Below, piece by piece: positions 8,025 to 18,600 of a stretch of DNA of 64,000 bases. A program made the position numbers and the translations under genes. Source of the DNA: Microvirga splendida (GTDB taxonomy: Bacteria > Pseudomonadota > Alphaproteobacteria > Rhizobiales > Beijerinckiaceae); NCBI RefSeq assembly GCF_016427565.1, contig NZ_JAELXT010000009.1:1-64000 (forward strand). The letters run 5' to 3'. Under the pieces are notes generated by a model. It made no database searches, was not told where the DNA came from, and saw only the letters and a list, made by a program, of their open reading frames with translations. How positions within the stretch are numbered: position 1 is the stretch's first letter; every line of letters starts with the position of its first letter.

Positions 8025-9995
8025 GTGCTGTGGTTGAGCACCATACGACGGACTGCGTTTCTCGTCCTGGTAGGCGCTCTGTCGAGTGGACTGCCGTCCA
8101 CCCATGCCGCCGCATTCGATCTCTTCGGGTGGTTCGGCGGGAGCGATGAGCCGCCCGCGCCCAGCGCGGAGGCCCTGCCTTACTCCCTGGATTACACCGT
8201 CGGCGGAGGAAAGAGCGATCTCGAGCAGACGCTGAAGGATGCCTCGACGCTCCAGAGTCTCCAGGACGAGCCTCCGCCGGACGCCGCAGCCCTGGCCGCC
8301 AGGGCGGAGGCCGATCTGCCGCGCCTCATCGACGCCCTCTGGGGAGCGGGCTACTACAACGCCCGTGTCGCAATCAACGTCGCCGGGGTTCCCCTGACGC
8401 TGCAGGCCCCGCGCACCGAGGCTGCGGCACGCGCCGCTGCAGGATATCGCGCGCGGGCTCTCGTGCCCATCCAGGTCGTCGTGGATCCAGGTCCGCAGTT
8501 CGAATTGAGGAATGTTGCCATTCGGGAGGCCGGAACCGGGCGGCCTTTCCTTCCGAGCGAGCTTCCGCCCCGGGTCGTGAAGATCGAGCCGGGCGATCCG
8601 GCGCGCTCCGCCGACATCCTGGCCGCCGAAGCGCGCATCGTCGATTACTTCCGCGCCGAGTCTCGTCCCTTCGCCAAGGTCGAGGAGCGCGAGCCCGTGG
8701 TGTTCCACCCGGCGCTGGCGATGGACCTGAGCCTCGCGGTGGATCCAGGTCCGCGCGCCGGCATCGGCCCCATCACGATCCAGGGGGCCGAGAATGTCGA
8801 TCCGGCCGTGGTGCGCTCCTTCATCTACACCGAGCCGGGCGATCCCTACTCGCCGGCGGCGCTCGCCTCCATGCGCAAGTCGATCTCCCAGATCGAGGCG
8901 CTGGGGTCCGTGCGGATCAGGGAGGCCGAGACCCTCGATTCTTACGGAAACCTGCCGCTCTTCGTGGAGCTCACCGAGCGTCCTCTGCGGGTGATCGGTG
9001 CCTCGGCGCAGTACTCGACCACGGACGGACCGGCGCTGCGAGCCTACTGGGCCCATCGCAACCTGTTCGGCGGCGCCGAGCGGCTGAGGTTCGAGGGCAA
9101 TCTCTTCTACCTGACGGAGGATGGGGGGCAGCCGGACGAGGAGGATGAGGAGTTCGACTGGAGCGATCTCGGCGGCCGCTTCCGTGCGAGCTTCCTGAAG
9201 CCGGCCCTCTGGGGCACCCGGAACGATCTGCTCGTGGATGCCCTCGTCGAGCGCGATCGCACGGAGGGCTATACCAGCCGCCTCGTCAACGCGACCGCAG
9301 CCATCCGCCACCGTTTCAGCGAGACTTTCTCGATCCAGGGCGGGATCGAGTACGAGCGCGGGCAGACTACGGACGTTCTCGGACAGATCGACTACACCCT
9401 CGTCGGGCTGCCCCTCTCCCTCAGCTACGATTCCACCGACAATGCTCTCAATCCCACGGAAGGCATCAGGCTCATCGCCTCGGTCACGCCCTATCCGGAG
9501 TTCCTCGGCTCGTCGGTTCCGATCACGATCGCCAAGGGAACCGCGTCGGCCTATTACTCGCTCGACGAGGAGGCCCGCTACGTGCTGGCCGGGCGCATCG
9601 GCCTCGGCTCCATCGTGGGGGCGGATCTCGAAGAGATTCCCGCCAACCGGCGGTTCTTCGCCGGCGGCGGTGGTTCCGTGCGCGGTTATACCTACCGGTC
9701 GTTGAGCCCGACCTTCCTGGGTGAGCCGGTCGGCGGCCGGAGCCTGATCGAGGCTTCACTCGAGGCCCGCATCAAGGTCACCGACACCATCGGCATCGTG
9801 CCCTTCGTCGATGCCGGCACGGCCTTCGAGTCGAGCTATCCTGATTTCGACGAGCGCATCCGCGTCGGTGCCGGCCTCGGCCTTCGCTACTACACGGGGA
9901 TCGGTCCCATCCGTCTGGACGTTGCGATCCCGGTCAATCCTGAACGTGGCGATCCCTCATACGCTATATATGTCGGGATCGGGCAGGCCTTCTGA
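8025..9995 (+). CDS. tamA: TamA, outer-membrane Omp85-family translocation subunit
   Basis: About 656 residues. TamA forms the outer-membrane barrel of the translocation and assembly module, which with TamB inserts autotransporters and supports phospholipid transport to the outer membrane. Seen: signal peptide (RTAFLVLVGALSSGLPSTHA, cleaved before AF); POTRA-like repeats over about residues 45-320; a C-terminal Omp85 barrel (about 330-656) with the lid-lock motif GSVRGYTYRS and a terminal aromatic residue (IGQAF), the usual outer-membrane barrel ending. The start is taken as GTG at 8025, ten bases after AGGGAGAG; GTG at 8016 would also be in frame but sits too close to that site. The stop overlaps the first base of tamB, so the two are translationally coupled. 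Confidence 0.92.
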   Translation: MLWLSTIRRTAFLVLVGALSSGLPSTHAAAFDLFGWFGGSDEPPAPSAEALPYSLDYTVGGGKSDLEQTLKDASTLQSLQDEPPPDAAALAARAEADLPRLIDALWGAGYYNARVAINVAGVPLTLQAPRTEAAARAAAGYRARALVPIQVVVDPGPQFELRNVAIREAGTGRPFLPSELPPRVVKIEPGDPARSADILAAEARIVDYFRAESRPFAKVEEREPVVFHPALAMDLSLAVDPGPRAGIGPITIQGAENVDPAVVRSFIYTEPGDPYSPAALASMRKSISQIEALGSVRIREAETLDSYGNLPLFVELTERPLRVIGASAQYSTTDGPALRAYWAHRNLFGGAERLRFEGNLFYLTEDGGQPDEEDEEFDWSDLGGRFRASFLKPALWGTRNDLLVDALVERDRTEGYTSRLVNATAAIRHRFSETFSIQGGIEYERGQTTDVLGQIDYTLVGLPLSLSYDSTDNALNPTEGIRLIASVTPYPEFLGSSVPITIAKGTASAYYSLDEEARYVLAGRIGLGSIVGADLEEIPANRRFFAGGGGSVRGYTYRSLSPTFLGEPVGGRSLIEASLEARIKVTDTIGIVPFVDAGTAFESSYPDFDERIRVGAGLGLRYYTGIGPIRLDVAIPVNPERGDPSYAIYVGIGQAF

Positions 9996-12900
9996 TGAAA
10001 AAGCCAATCCGCTCCCTCGCCCTTCTGACCGTTTTCATCGCCGTGACGCTGGTTGCCTCCTGGTTCCTCGTCTCGCGTCCGAGTCAGGCGCAGAGCGATC
10101 AGGGCGTTCTGGCCAACCTGATTTCGCGCCTTCTTTCCACACCGACCACGCGCGTCAGCATCGGCAGCATTGAGGGCGCGCTCTCGTCCAATGCCGTCAT
10201 CCGCGACGTGCGCATTGCGGATCGGGAAGGCGTATGGCTCACTCTCGACCGCGCCAACCTGGTCTGGAGCCGGACGGCGCTCCTGCGCGGGCGGCTCCAG
10301 GTCGATGAGCTCACCATCAACCGCCTCGCGATCCAGCGCCGGCCGCTGCCCGCCGAGGAGGACGCGCCGGTTTCCGACGAGCCGATCCTGCCCGAACTTC
10401 CGGTCCGGGTGAACGTCGACCGCTTCGCCCTGCAGGAGCTGGTGCTTGGCGAGCCGGTGCTGGGCACCGAGGCGCGGCTGTCCGCGGCAGGCTCGGCGCA
10501 GATCGGGAACCCGTCGGAAGGTCTTGACCTGACTTTTGCGGCGCAGCGTCTCGACGCTCCCGGGCAACTGTCGATCGATCTCAATTATGTGCCGCAGTCG
10601 AACCGTCTCTCGCTCGACCTCACGCACCAGGAGCCCGCCGGCGGCATCGCTGCCCGGCTCCTGGATCTCCCCGGCCTTCCTCCCGTTGACCTGAAGGTTG
10701 CGGGGGAGGGACCCTTGAGCGACTTCGCAGCGCGGCTCGATTTCAGCGCCGGGCCGACCATCGGTGCGACGGGCACGACGACGGTCAGGCGCGTCGATGC
10801 CGCCTACGACCTCAATGTGGATCTCGCCGCGCGCATCGAGGGGCTGCTGCCGGCGCCGGTCGCCCCGGTCTTCAGCGGCACCACGCAGCTGGTCGGCAAC
10901 GTGACCGTCGCCGATGACGGCGGCATCCGATTCCAGCCGATTCAGATCACGTCGAACGTCGCACGGTTCGAGATGACGGGAACGATCAGTCCCGATCAGG
11001 TTCTCGATATCCGGCTCAATGCCCGCGCCCTGCCGACCGACGGGAGCAGGACACGGGCCGGGCAGGCCGAGATCGCCCGGCTCAACTTCGACGGCACCGT
11101 GCAGGGGCCGCTGACCGCACCGCGCGTCAACGGCACCCTGGAGGCGGCCGAGGTCAGGCTGCCGGAAGGCTCCCTCGATGAACTGACCGCCCGCGTGACC
11201 ATGGACCCCGTGCAGGGCGCCTCGCCGCCGGATCGCTTCTCCTTCGCCATCGATGCCAATGCCCGCGGGATCCGTCTCGCCGACCAGGCTCTGGCACGCG
11301 CGATCGGGCCGACCCTCACGGTGACGTCCCGCGGCTCCTTCGATCTGGAGGGTGTCGCCAGCGTCGAGACCGCCCGCATCGAGACATCCACGGCGCGGGC
11401 GAGCTTCACCGGGCGCGTCGGATCGACCGTCCTCGATGGCTCGCTGGAGGCCAGCATTCCGGCGCTCGCGCCTTTCTCCGGCATTGCCGGGCAGACTCTG
11501 CGGGGATCGGCCAACCTGACGGCCCGGTTGACCGGTAATCCGCGCCGCTACGACCTGGCGGCCGCCATCGATGCGAGGCTGCGGGAGCTTTCGACCGGGA
11601 TACCGGCCGTCGATGGGCTTCTCGGGCGGTCCGTCACCACTGAGGGCACGCTGCGCCGCATCCCGAATGGCTTCGCCTTCGACAATTTCCGTGTCGACGG
11701 TGCGCATCTCGACGCCCGTGTCGACGGGAGGGCCACCCAATCGGCCGCCGATATGGCCCTCGACATCACCATCGACGAATTGCGGCATGTGGACGAGCGC
11801 ATCACGGCGGGGCGGGCGAATGTCGAGGCGCGCCTGACGGGCTCCCTCGAGCGGCCGGACGTGACCGGCACCGCGACGCTCACCGATGTCCGCGCGCTGG
11901 GCCGCTCCATTCCGCGCCTTGCGCTGGATCTCAAAGCCCGCGACGTGACGGGCGCGCTCGACGCCGCTCTCACCCTGGACGGGCGGGTGGACGACAAGCC
12001 CGCCACAGGCTCCCTGCACATCGCAAAGCCGCCGGAGGGCGGATGGCTGCTCGACCGGCTCGACATCGACATCGGTTCGGTGTCCCTCAACGGCAATCTC
12101 CGCCTGAGCCCCGATGAGCTGGCACAGGGCGAGATCTCCCTGTCGGGCAGCGACTTCGACGATCTTTCCCCGCTCGTGCTCATGAAACTCGATGGGGCGC
12201 TCGATGCGGTGGTGAAACTCAGCGTGCGCGACGGCGGGCAGGACGTACAGGTCACCGCACAGGGAGAGCGCTTTGCCGTTGCCGACATCGCCGTGCGGGA
12301 TTTCAACGCGCAACTCGCGGTGCAGGACCTTTACCGCCGTCCGATGATCGATGGCTCCGTCACCGCAGCCGCTGTGACAATTGGCGGCCAAACCTACCGG
12401 GATGTGCGCTTCATCGCTGAGGGCACGCCCGATGCGTCGCGCTTCACCGCCTCGGCGACCGGGCAGGGATTCAATCTCGATGCGCAGGGCCGCGTCGTGC
12501 CGGGCGACGTGACACGGATCGAGCTGGCCTCCTTCACGGCGCGTCGCGGCAACAGGCGCCTCGCCCTGGCGCAGCCTGCCACCATTGCGCTGCAGGACGG
12601 CACCGTAACCCTGTCCAACCTCGTGATCGCGGCCGACCAGGGGCGCGTCGCCCTGTCGGGCACCGTCGGCGACGCGCTCGATCTGTCGGTCGACATCCGC
12701 AACCTGCCGCTCCAGACGGCGGAGATCTTCGCGCCCGGTCTCGCCCTTGCGGGCACGGTCAACGGCAGCGCCACCATTGACGGCACACCGAGCAATCCAA
12801 CCGGAACCTATCGCCTCAATATATCCGGCCTTGCGACCGCGCAGACCCGGCAGGCAGGGCTGCCGCCGCTCGGCATCGAGGCGCAGGGACGGGTGGCCGA

Positions 12901-14296
12901 TCAACGGGTCGGTGTCGAGGCGCGGGTCTCCGCCGGGCGCGCCGGGACTTTCCAGGTGTCGGGCAGCGTGCCGATCAATGCAGTGGACGAACTCGCCCTC
13001 AAGGTGTCCGGCCGCACCGATCTTGCGATTGCGAACACCTTCCTCTCGGCCTCGGGCCAGCGCATCACGGGCGCGGCCAACCTGGACCTGTCCATTGCCG
13101 GAACCCTCGCCGACCCCCGGATCGAGGGGAGCGTTGCCATCGCCAACGGCAGCTTCTCCGATGCGCTGCGGGGCGTTCAACTGAACGGCATCACTGGGCG
13201 GCTTTCCGCGCGTGGTGATGAGCTCGCCATCGAGAGCCTGACGGCGCAGACGCCGAACGGCGGTTCGCTTTCGGCCAGCGGCCAGGTGAGGATCGACCCG
13301 GCGGCAGGCTTCCCCGGCGAGATCAGGATCACGGGCAACCGGGCGCAGCTCGTTTCCAATGAAACCGTGGATGCGACCGCTAACCTGGATGTGACCCTCT
13401 CTGGCCCTCTGGCCAGCCGGCCGCGCGTGGCGGGACGCGTCGACATCATCACGATGAACGTCTCCGTGCCCGACCGCCTGCCAACGACCCTGCGTCCGCT
13501 GCCTGGGACCAAGCACGTGCGGCCCACCCCGACCGCCGCGGCGCGGCTTGCTCTCGCGCAGCGACGGCAATCGGCATCCGCCAGGGGAGTGCCGTTCCTG
13601 GCCGAGCTCGATCTGGTGCTGACGGCGCAGAACCGCATCTTCGTGCGGGGAAGGGGCATCAATGCCGAACTCGGCGGCGACCTGAGGCTGCAAGGCACAA
13701 CTGAGGATCCCGTCGCCATCGGCGCCTTCGAGCTGCGCCGCGGGCGCTTCGATCTGCTCGGGCAGAGGATCGAGTTCGTGCGCGGCCGCCTGGACTTCAC
13801 CGGCGATCTCACCCCGTCGCTCGATTTCCTCGCCGAGACGCAGGCCGGGGACGTGACGGCGCGTATCGCCGTGACGGGGCCGGCATCGAGCCCGGAGTTT
13901 TCGTTCAGCTCCGAGCCCGACCTGCCGCAGGACGAGGTGCTGTCCCGCATCCTGTTCCAGAGGCCGTCGGGCGGCCTCTCCGCCGGTCAGGCCCTGCAGC
14001 TCGCGCAGGCCGTGGCCCAGCTCTCCGGCGGCTCAGGAAACGATGCTTTCGAGCGTCTGCGCCGGTCGCTCGGAGTCGACAGCCTCGACATCACCGTCGG
14101 CGCCAGCGGCGGCCCGGGCGTCGGCGTCTCCCGGTACATCAGCGATAATGTGCGCGTGGGCGTGAAAGCCGGTGCGCGGCCTGAGGAAAGCGGCGTCACC
14201 GTGGATATCGACCTAACGCGTCGCCTCAAGGCCCAGGGCGAGGTGAATGCCGAAGGCGGCACGTCCGTCGGGCTAGGGTTCGAGTTGGAATATTAA
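9995..14296 (+). CDS. tamB: TamB, translocation and assembly module inner-membrane subunit
   Basis: A 1433-residue AsmA/TamB-like protein anchored in the inner membrane by residues about 7-28 (LALLTVFIAVTLVASWFLV). The rest is a long periplasmic series of beta-strand repeats of the kind that build the hydrophobic groove bridging the two membranes. The C-terminal DUF490/TamB region (about 1080-1433) is well conserved, with RRGRFDLLGQRIEFVRGRLDF, PSLDFLAETQAGDVTARI and DEVLSRILFQRPSGGLS. The last residues (VGLGFELEY) end on an aromatic as in family members. ATG at 9995 overlaps the tamA stop by one base. A strong terminator follows 5 bases after the stop, so tamAB is a two-gene operon. Confidence 0.93.
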   Translation: MKKPIRSLALLTVFIAVTLVASWFLVSRPSQAQSDQGVLANLISRLLSTPTTRVSIGSIEGALSSNAVIRDVRIADREGVWLTLDRANLVWSRTALLRGRLQVDELTINRLAIQRRPLPAEEDAPVSDEPILPELPVRVNVDRFALQELVLGEPVLGTEARLSAAGSAQIGNPSEGLDLTFAAQRLDAPGQLSIDLNYVPQSNRLSLDLTHQEPAGGIAARLLDLPGLPPVDLKVAGEGPLSDFAARLDFSAGPTIGATGTTTVRRVDAAYDLNVDLAARIEGLLPAPVAPVFSGTTQLVGNVTVADDGGIRFQPIQITSNVARFEMTGTISPDQVLDIRLNARALPTDGSRTRAGQAEIARLNFDGTVQGPLTAPRVNGTLEAAEVRLPEGSLDELTARVTMDPVQGASPPDRFSFAIDANARGIRLADQALARAIGPTLTVTSRGSFDLEGVASVETARIETSTARASFTGRVGSTVLDGSLEASIPALAPFSGIAGQTLRGSANLTARLTGNPRRYDLAAAIDARLRELSTGIPAVDGLLGRSVTTEGTLRRIPNGFAFDNFRVDGAHLDARVDGRATQSAADMALDITIDELRHVDERITAGRANVEARLTGSLERPDVTGTATLTDVRALGRSIPRLALDLKARDVTGALDAALTLDGRVDDKPATGSLHIAKPPEGGWLLDRLDIDIGSVSLNGNLRLSPDELAQGEISLSGSDFDDLSPLVLMKLDGALDAVVKLSVRDGGQDVQVTAQGERFAVADIAVRDFNAQLAVQDLYRRPMIDGSVTAAAVTIGGQTYRDVRFIAEGTPDASRFTASATGQGFNLDAQGRVVPGDVTRIELASFTARRGNRRLALAQPATIALQDGTVTLSNLVIAADQGRVALSGTVGDALDLSVDIRNLPLQTAEIFAPGLALAGTVNGSATIDGTPSNPTGTYRLNISGLATAQTRQAGLPPLGIEAQGRVADQRVGVEARVSAGRAGTFQVSGSVPINAVDELALKVSGRTDLAIANTFLSASGQRITGAANLDLSIAGTLADPRIEGSVAIANGSFSDALRGVQLNGITGRLSARGDELAIESLTAQTPNGGSLSASGQVRIDPAAGFPGEIRITGNRAQLVSNETVDATANLDVTLSGPLASRPRVAGRVDIITMNVSVPDRLPTTLRPLPGTKHVRPTPTAAARLALAQRRQSASARGVPFLAELDLVLTAQNRIFVRGRGINAELGGDLRLQGTTEDPVAIGAFELRRGRFDLLGQRIEFVRGRLDFTGDLTPSLDFLAETQAGDVTARIAVTGPASSPEFSFSSEPDLPQDEVLSRILFQRPSGGLSAGQALQLAQAVAQLSGGSGNDAFERLRRSLGVDSLDITVGASGGPGVGVSRYISDNVRVGVKAGARPEESGVTVDIDLTRRLKAQGEVNAEGGTSVGLGFELEY

Positions 14297-14300
14297 GTTC

Positions 14301-14328
14301 CGGGGCTGCCCTTTGGCAGCCCCGTTTC
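14301..14328 (+). terminator. Rho-independent terminator of tamAB
   Basis: GGGGCTGCC (14302-14310) pairs perfectly with GGCAGCCCC (14315-14323) around a CTTT loop, with an extra closing C14301:G14324 pair and then GTTTCC. It lies between tamB and the convergent tctC-like gene and can serve both. Confidence 0.85.
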
Positions 14329-14336
14329 CTCAGGCA

Positions 14337-15338
14337 TCAATCGACCTTCGCGCCCGATGCCTTGACGACCTTCGCCCATTTCTCGTTCTCGGCCTTGACA
14401 TAGGCCATGAGCTCATCCGGGCTCATGGGCTGGATCTCGCCGCCGAGATCGGCAAAGCGCTTCTGCAGCTCCGGCGTCTCCAGTGCCTTGCGGACTTCCT
14501 GGTTCAGCTTGTTCGTGATCTCCGGGGGCGTGCCCTTCGGGGCAAACAGCGCGAACCAGCTTGTCGCCTCGAAGCCGGGCAGGCCTGCCTCGGCAAGCGT
14601 CGGCTTGTCAGGGATGGCGGGAGAGCGCTTTGCCGACGTGACCGCCAGCGCCCGCAGGTTGCCGCCGCGCACATGCTCGATGGACGAGGGGAGGTTGTCG
14701 AACATCACGTCCACCTGTCCGCCGATCAGATCGTTCACCGCCGGCCCGCTGCCGCGATAGGGCACGTGGGGCATCTCGACGCCGGTCATCTGCTTGAAGA
14801 GTTCGCCGGAAAGATGGATCGAGGTGCCGTTCCCCGACGACGCCATGGTGAACTTGCCGGGGGTCGCCTTCGCCTCGGCGATGAATTCCTCCACGGTGGT
14901 GGCCTTCACCTTCTTCGGGCTCACCACCATCAGGTTCGGCACGCCGGCCACATAGGCGACGGGGGCGAAATCGGTGAGGGCGTTGTACGGCATCTTGGTA
15001 TAGAGGCTCTGGTTGATCGCATGGGTGCCGACCGTGCCCATGACCAAGGTGTAGCCGTCCGGCTCGGCCTTCGCGACCGCATCCGCCCCGATGTTGCCGC
15101 CGGCGCCGCCGCGGTTCTCGATGACGAATTGCTGTCCCAGGGATTGGGACAGCTTTTCGCCGACGAGCCTGGCGAAGATGTCCGTGGTGCCGCCCGGCGT
15201 GAACGGCACGATGACGCGGACCGGCCGCGTCGGATAGGTCGCCGGCTGGGCAAGCGCGGCTCCCGAGGCCAGGCAGGCCCCGGCCCCGAGCACAAGGCCG
15301 AGGATGCGCCTGCGTGTGGTGCAGGAAGAGAATGACAT
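14337..15338 (-). CDS. Bug/TctC-family tripartite tricarboxylate transporter substrate-binding protein
   Basis: A 333-residue periplasmic binding protein of the Bug family, which captures small organic acids for TctAB-type transporters. Seen: a Tat-like or Sec signal with a twin arginine (TTRRRILGLVLGAGACLASGAALA, then QPATYPTRP); the family landmarks VRVIVPFTPGGTTDIFAR, IENRGGAGGNIGADAVAKAEPDGYTL, VPYRGSGPAVNDLIGGQVDVMFDNL and TLAEAGLPGFEATSWFALFAPKGTP. The ligand cannot be predicted. No tctA or tctB membrane gene is adjacent, so it is an orphan binding protein, a very common state for this family. It is transcribed away from the HAMP-array kinase gene and shares the upstream region with it. 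Confidence 0.9.
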   Translation of the reverse strand: MSFSSCTTRRRILGLVLGAGACLASGAALAQPATYPTRPVRVIVPFTPGGTTDIFARLVGEKLSQSLGQQFVIENRGGAGGNIGADAVAKAEPDGYTLVMGTVGTHAINQSLYTKMPYNALTDFAPVAYVAGVPNLMVVSPKKVKATTVEEFIAEAKATPGKFTMASSGNGTSIHLSGELFKQMTGVEMPHVPYRGSGPAVNDLIGGQVDVMFDNLPSSIEHVRGGNLRALAVTSAKRSPAIPDKPTLAEAGLPGFEATSWFALFAPKGTPPEITNKLNQEVRKALETPELQKRFADLGGEIQPMSPDELMAYVKAENEKWAKVVKASGAKVD

Positions 15339-15645
15339 GGCGGCTCCCTAAAGTTCGGTGTCGTTGATCGCGCCGATATTCCGCAACGGCAGTGTCATGA
15401 GAGCGCATCCCACAATCCGGGGCAAGGGTTTCAGGGCCTGGCCGCAGGCCTTCCAGCTCCCTCGGTGCCGCTTTGGATCGAGGCCGGGCAGCTTCAAAAA
15501 ATTTCGCCCGCCCGGGAACTCTGATGCCTCGACGAACGTTACGCAGGGTCGAATTCCATTCGAACACGAACAAAGTAGCTTTTGGGACGTCGGCACATGG
15601 GGATCCAGGCGCAAGTAGGCCTGGAACAGCGTAACGGGGGGCCTT
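15339..15645. other. Divergent promoter region of the tctC-like gene and the hybrid-kinase operon
   Basis: 307 bases between divergent genes. The region holds an EcfG-type promoter (15515-15540) directed at the kinases, a small inverted repeat CCAGGC/GCCTGG (15605-15624) in the expected leader, and the ribosome binding site GGGGGG (15636-15641). I see no gene in it. Confidence 0.6.
15515..15540 (+). promoter_or_regulatory. EcfG (general stress sigma) type promoter
   Basis: GGAAC (15515-15519), a 17-base spacer and CGTT (15537-15540) match exactly the alphaproteobacterial EcfG/RpoE2 consensus GGAAC-N16/17-CGTT. Transcription would begin near 15547, giving a leader of about 100 bases before the kinase ATG at 15646. 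This suggests that the two-kinase operon belongs to the general stress regulon. The match is seen; the regulation is inferred. Confidence 0.7.
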
Positions 15646-18600
15646 ATGTCACAAGTCGAAACCACCATTTCGCAGCTTGATCCCAAGCTGCTGCTCAAGA
15701 CCCTGCGCGCCTTCCGGAGAGGCGACTTCTCCGTGCGCCTGCCGTCCGACCTGACGGGCATCGACGGCGAAATCGCCGAAGCCTTCAACGACATCGCCGA
15801 CCTGAACAAAGGGCTCTCCCAGGAGCTGGACCGGGTTGCCAAGGTGGTCGGCAAGGAAGGACGGATCGGCGAGCGCGGGCGCCTGGCGGCGGCAACCGGC
15901 TGCTGGAGCGAGTGCATCGACTCGGTCAACTCCATGATCGGCGATCTCGTGCAGCCGACGACCGAAGTGGCCCGCGTGATCGGCGCGGTGGCCAAAGGCG
16001 ATCTCAGCCAGAGCATGCAGCTCGAAATCGAGGGGCGGCCCCTGCGCGGCGAATTCCTGCGCATCGGCAAGGTGGTCAACACCATGGTGGGCCAGCTGAG
16101 CTCCTTCGCGTCCGAGGTGACCCGCGTGGCAAAAGAGGTGGGCACGGAAGGAAAGCTCGGCGGCCAGGCGCAGGTGAAAGGCGTGGCCGGCACCTGGAAG
16201 GACCTCACCGACAACGTGAACATGATGGCGGCCAACCTCACCGGTCAGGTCCGCAACATCGCCGAGGTCACAACGGCAGTTGCGAACGGCAACCTGTCGA
16301 AGAAGATCACCGTCGACGTCAAGGGCGAGATGCTGGAGCTGAAGAACACCATCAATACCATGGTGGACCAGCTGAACTCCTTCGCCTCCGAAGTGACCCG
16401 CGTGGCAAAGGAAGTGGGCACGGAAGGCAAGCTCGGCGGGCAGGCACAGGTGAAGGGCGTGGCCGGCACCTGGAAGGACCTCACCGACAACGTGAACATG
16501 ATGGCGGCGAACCTGACAGGCCAAGTGCGCGGCATCGCCGAAGTCGTCACTGCCGTCGCGGTCGGCAACCTCACCCGCAAGCTGACCGTGGACGCGAAGG
16601 GCGAGATCGCGGCTCTGGCCGATACCATCAACGGGATGATCGACACGCTGGCCACCTTCGCCGATCAGGTGACGAACGTGGCCCGCGAGGTGGGCATCGA
16701 AGGCAAGCTCGGTGGACAGGCCCTCGTGCCCGGCGCCGCCGGCCTGTGGCGCGACCTGACCGACAACGTGAACATGATGGCGGCGAACCTCACCGGTCAG
16801 GTCCGCAACATCGCCGATGTCACCACCGCAGTCGCGAACGGCGACCTGTCCAAGAAGATCACGGTCGACGTCAAAGGCGAGATGCTGGAGCTGAAGAACA
16901 CCATCAACACCATGGTGGATCAGCTGAACTCCTTCGCCTCCGAAGTGACGCGTGTGGCGCGCGAGGTGGGCACCGAGGGCAAGCTCGGTGGCCAGGCACA
17001 GGTGAAGGGTGTCGGCGGAACCTGGAAAGACCTCACCGACAACGTCAACATGATGGCGGCCAACCTCACCGGTCAGGTCCGTAACATCGCGGACGTGACG
17101 ACGGCGGTGGCGAACGGCGACCTGTCGAAGAAGATCACCGTCGATGTGCGCGGCGAGTTGCTGGAGCTGAAGAACACCATCAACACCATGGTGGATCAGC
17201 TCAACTCCTTCGCGTCGGAAGTGAACCGCGTCGCGAAAGAGGTGGGTACCGAAGGCAAGTTGGGTGGACAGGCCCGCGTGGAAGGCGTCGGCGGCGTCTG
17301 GAAAGGTCTCACCGACAATGTGAACATGATGGCGGCGAACCTGACCGGTCAGGTGCGTAACATCGCCGATGTGACGACCGCAGTCGCCAACGGCGACCTG
17401 TCGAAGAAGATCACCGTCGATGTGCGTGGCGAGTTGCTGGAGCTGAAGAACACCATCAACACCATGGTGGATCAGCTCAACTCCTTCGCGTCGGAAGTGA
17501 CCCGCGTGGCGAAAGAAGTGGGCTCAGAAGGAAAGCTCGGTGGACAGGCGCAGGTGAAAGGCGTCGGCGGCGTCTGGAAAGGCCTCACCGACAACGTGAA
17601 TCTCATGGCGGCGAACCTCACCGGTCAGGTGCGCGGCATCGCCGAGGTCGTGACCGCCGTTGCGACCGGCGATCTGTCGAAGAAGATCACCGTTGTGGTC
17701 GAAGGCGAGATGCTGGAGCTGAAATCGACCATCAACACCATGGTGGATCAGCTCAACTCCTTCGCGTCCGAGGTGACCCGCGTGGCCCGCGAGGTGGGCA
17801 CGGAAGGCAAGCTGGGTGGTCAGGCGCAGGTGAAGGGCGTGGCCGGCACCTGGAAGGACCTCACCGACAACGTGAACATGATGGCGGCGAACCTGACGGG
17901 TCAGGTGCGTAACATCGCGGACGTGACGACGGCGGTGGCGAACGGCAACCTGTCGAAGAAGATCACCGTCGACGTCAAAGGTGAGATGCTGGAGCTGAAG
18001 AACACCATCAACACCATGGTGGACCAGCTCAACTCCTTCGCATCGGAAGTGACGCGCGTGGCGCGCGAGGTGGGCACGGAAGGCAAGCTGGGTGGTCAGG
18101 CACAGGTGAAGGGCGTGGCCGGCACCTGGAAGGACCTCACCGACAACGTGAACATGATGGCGGCCAACCTCACAGGTCAGGTGCGCAACATCGCTGACGT
18201 GACGACGGCGGTGGCGAACGGCAACCTGTCGAAGAAGATCACGGTCGATGTTAAAGGCGAGATGCTGGAGCTGAAGAACACCATCAACACGATGGTGGAC
18301 CAGCTCAACTCCTTCGCATCGGAAGTGACCCGTGTCGCGAAAGAGGTGGGCACTGAGGGCAAGCTCGGCGGCCAGGCTCGGGTGGAGGGCGTATCGGGCC
18401 TCTGGCGCGATCTGACCGACAACGTGAACCAGCTTGCCGCCAACCTCACCAATCAGGTGCGAGCCATCGCGGAAGTGGCCACGGCTGTGACGCGCGGCGA
18501 CCTGACCCGGTCGATCACCGCCGAGGCCCTCGGCGAGCTTGCGGCGCTCAAAGACAACATCAACGAGATGATCCGCAACTTGCGCGATACGACGCTCAAG

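Noticed and set aside
9890..13693. A 1267-codon open frame on the minus strand
   Set aside because: It is antisense to tamB, whose domains, start and ribosomal coupling are clear. Its composition is that of a GC-rich shadow frame (runs of Arg, Gly, Asp and His).
16201..18600. Regular direct repeats suggestive of a CRISPR or satellite array
   Set aside because: The period is 276 bases, in frame and without spacers, and the units translate into HAMP-type domains.
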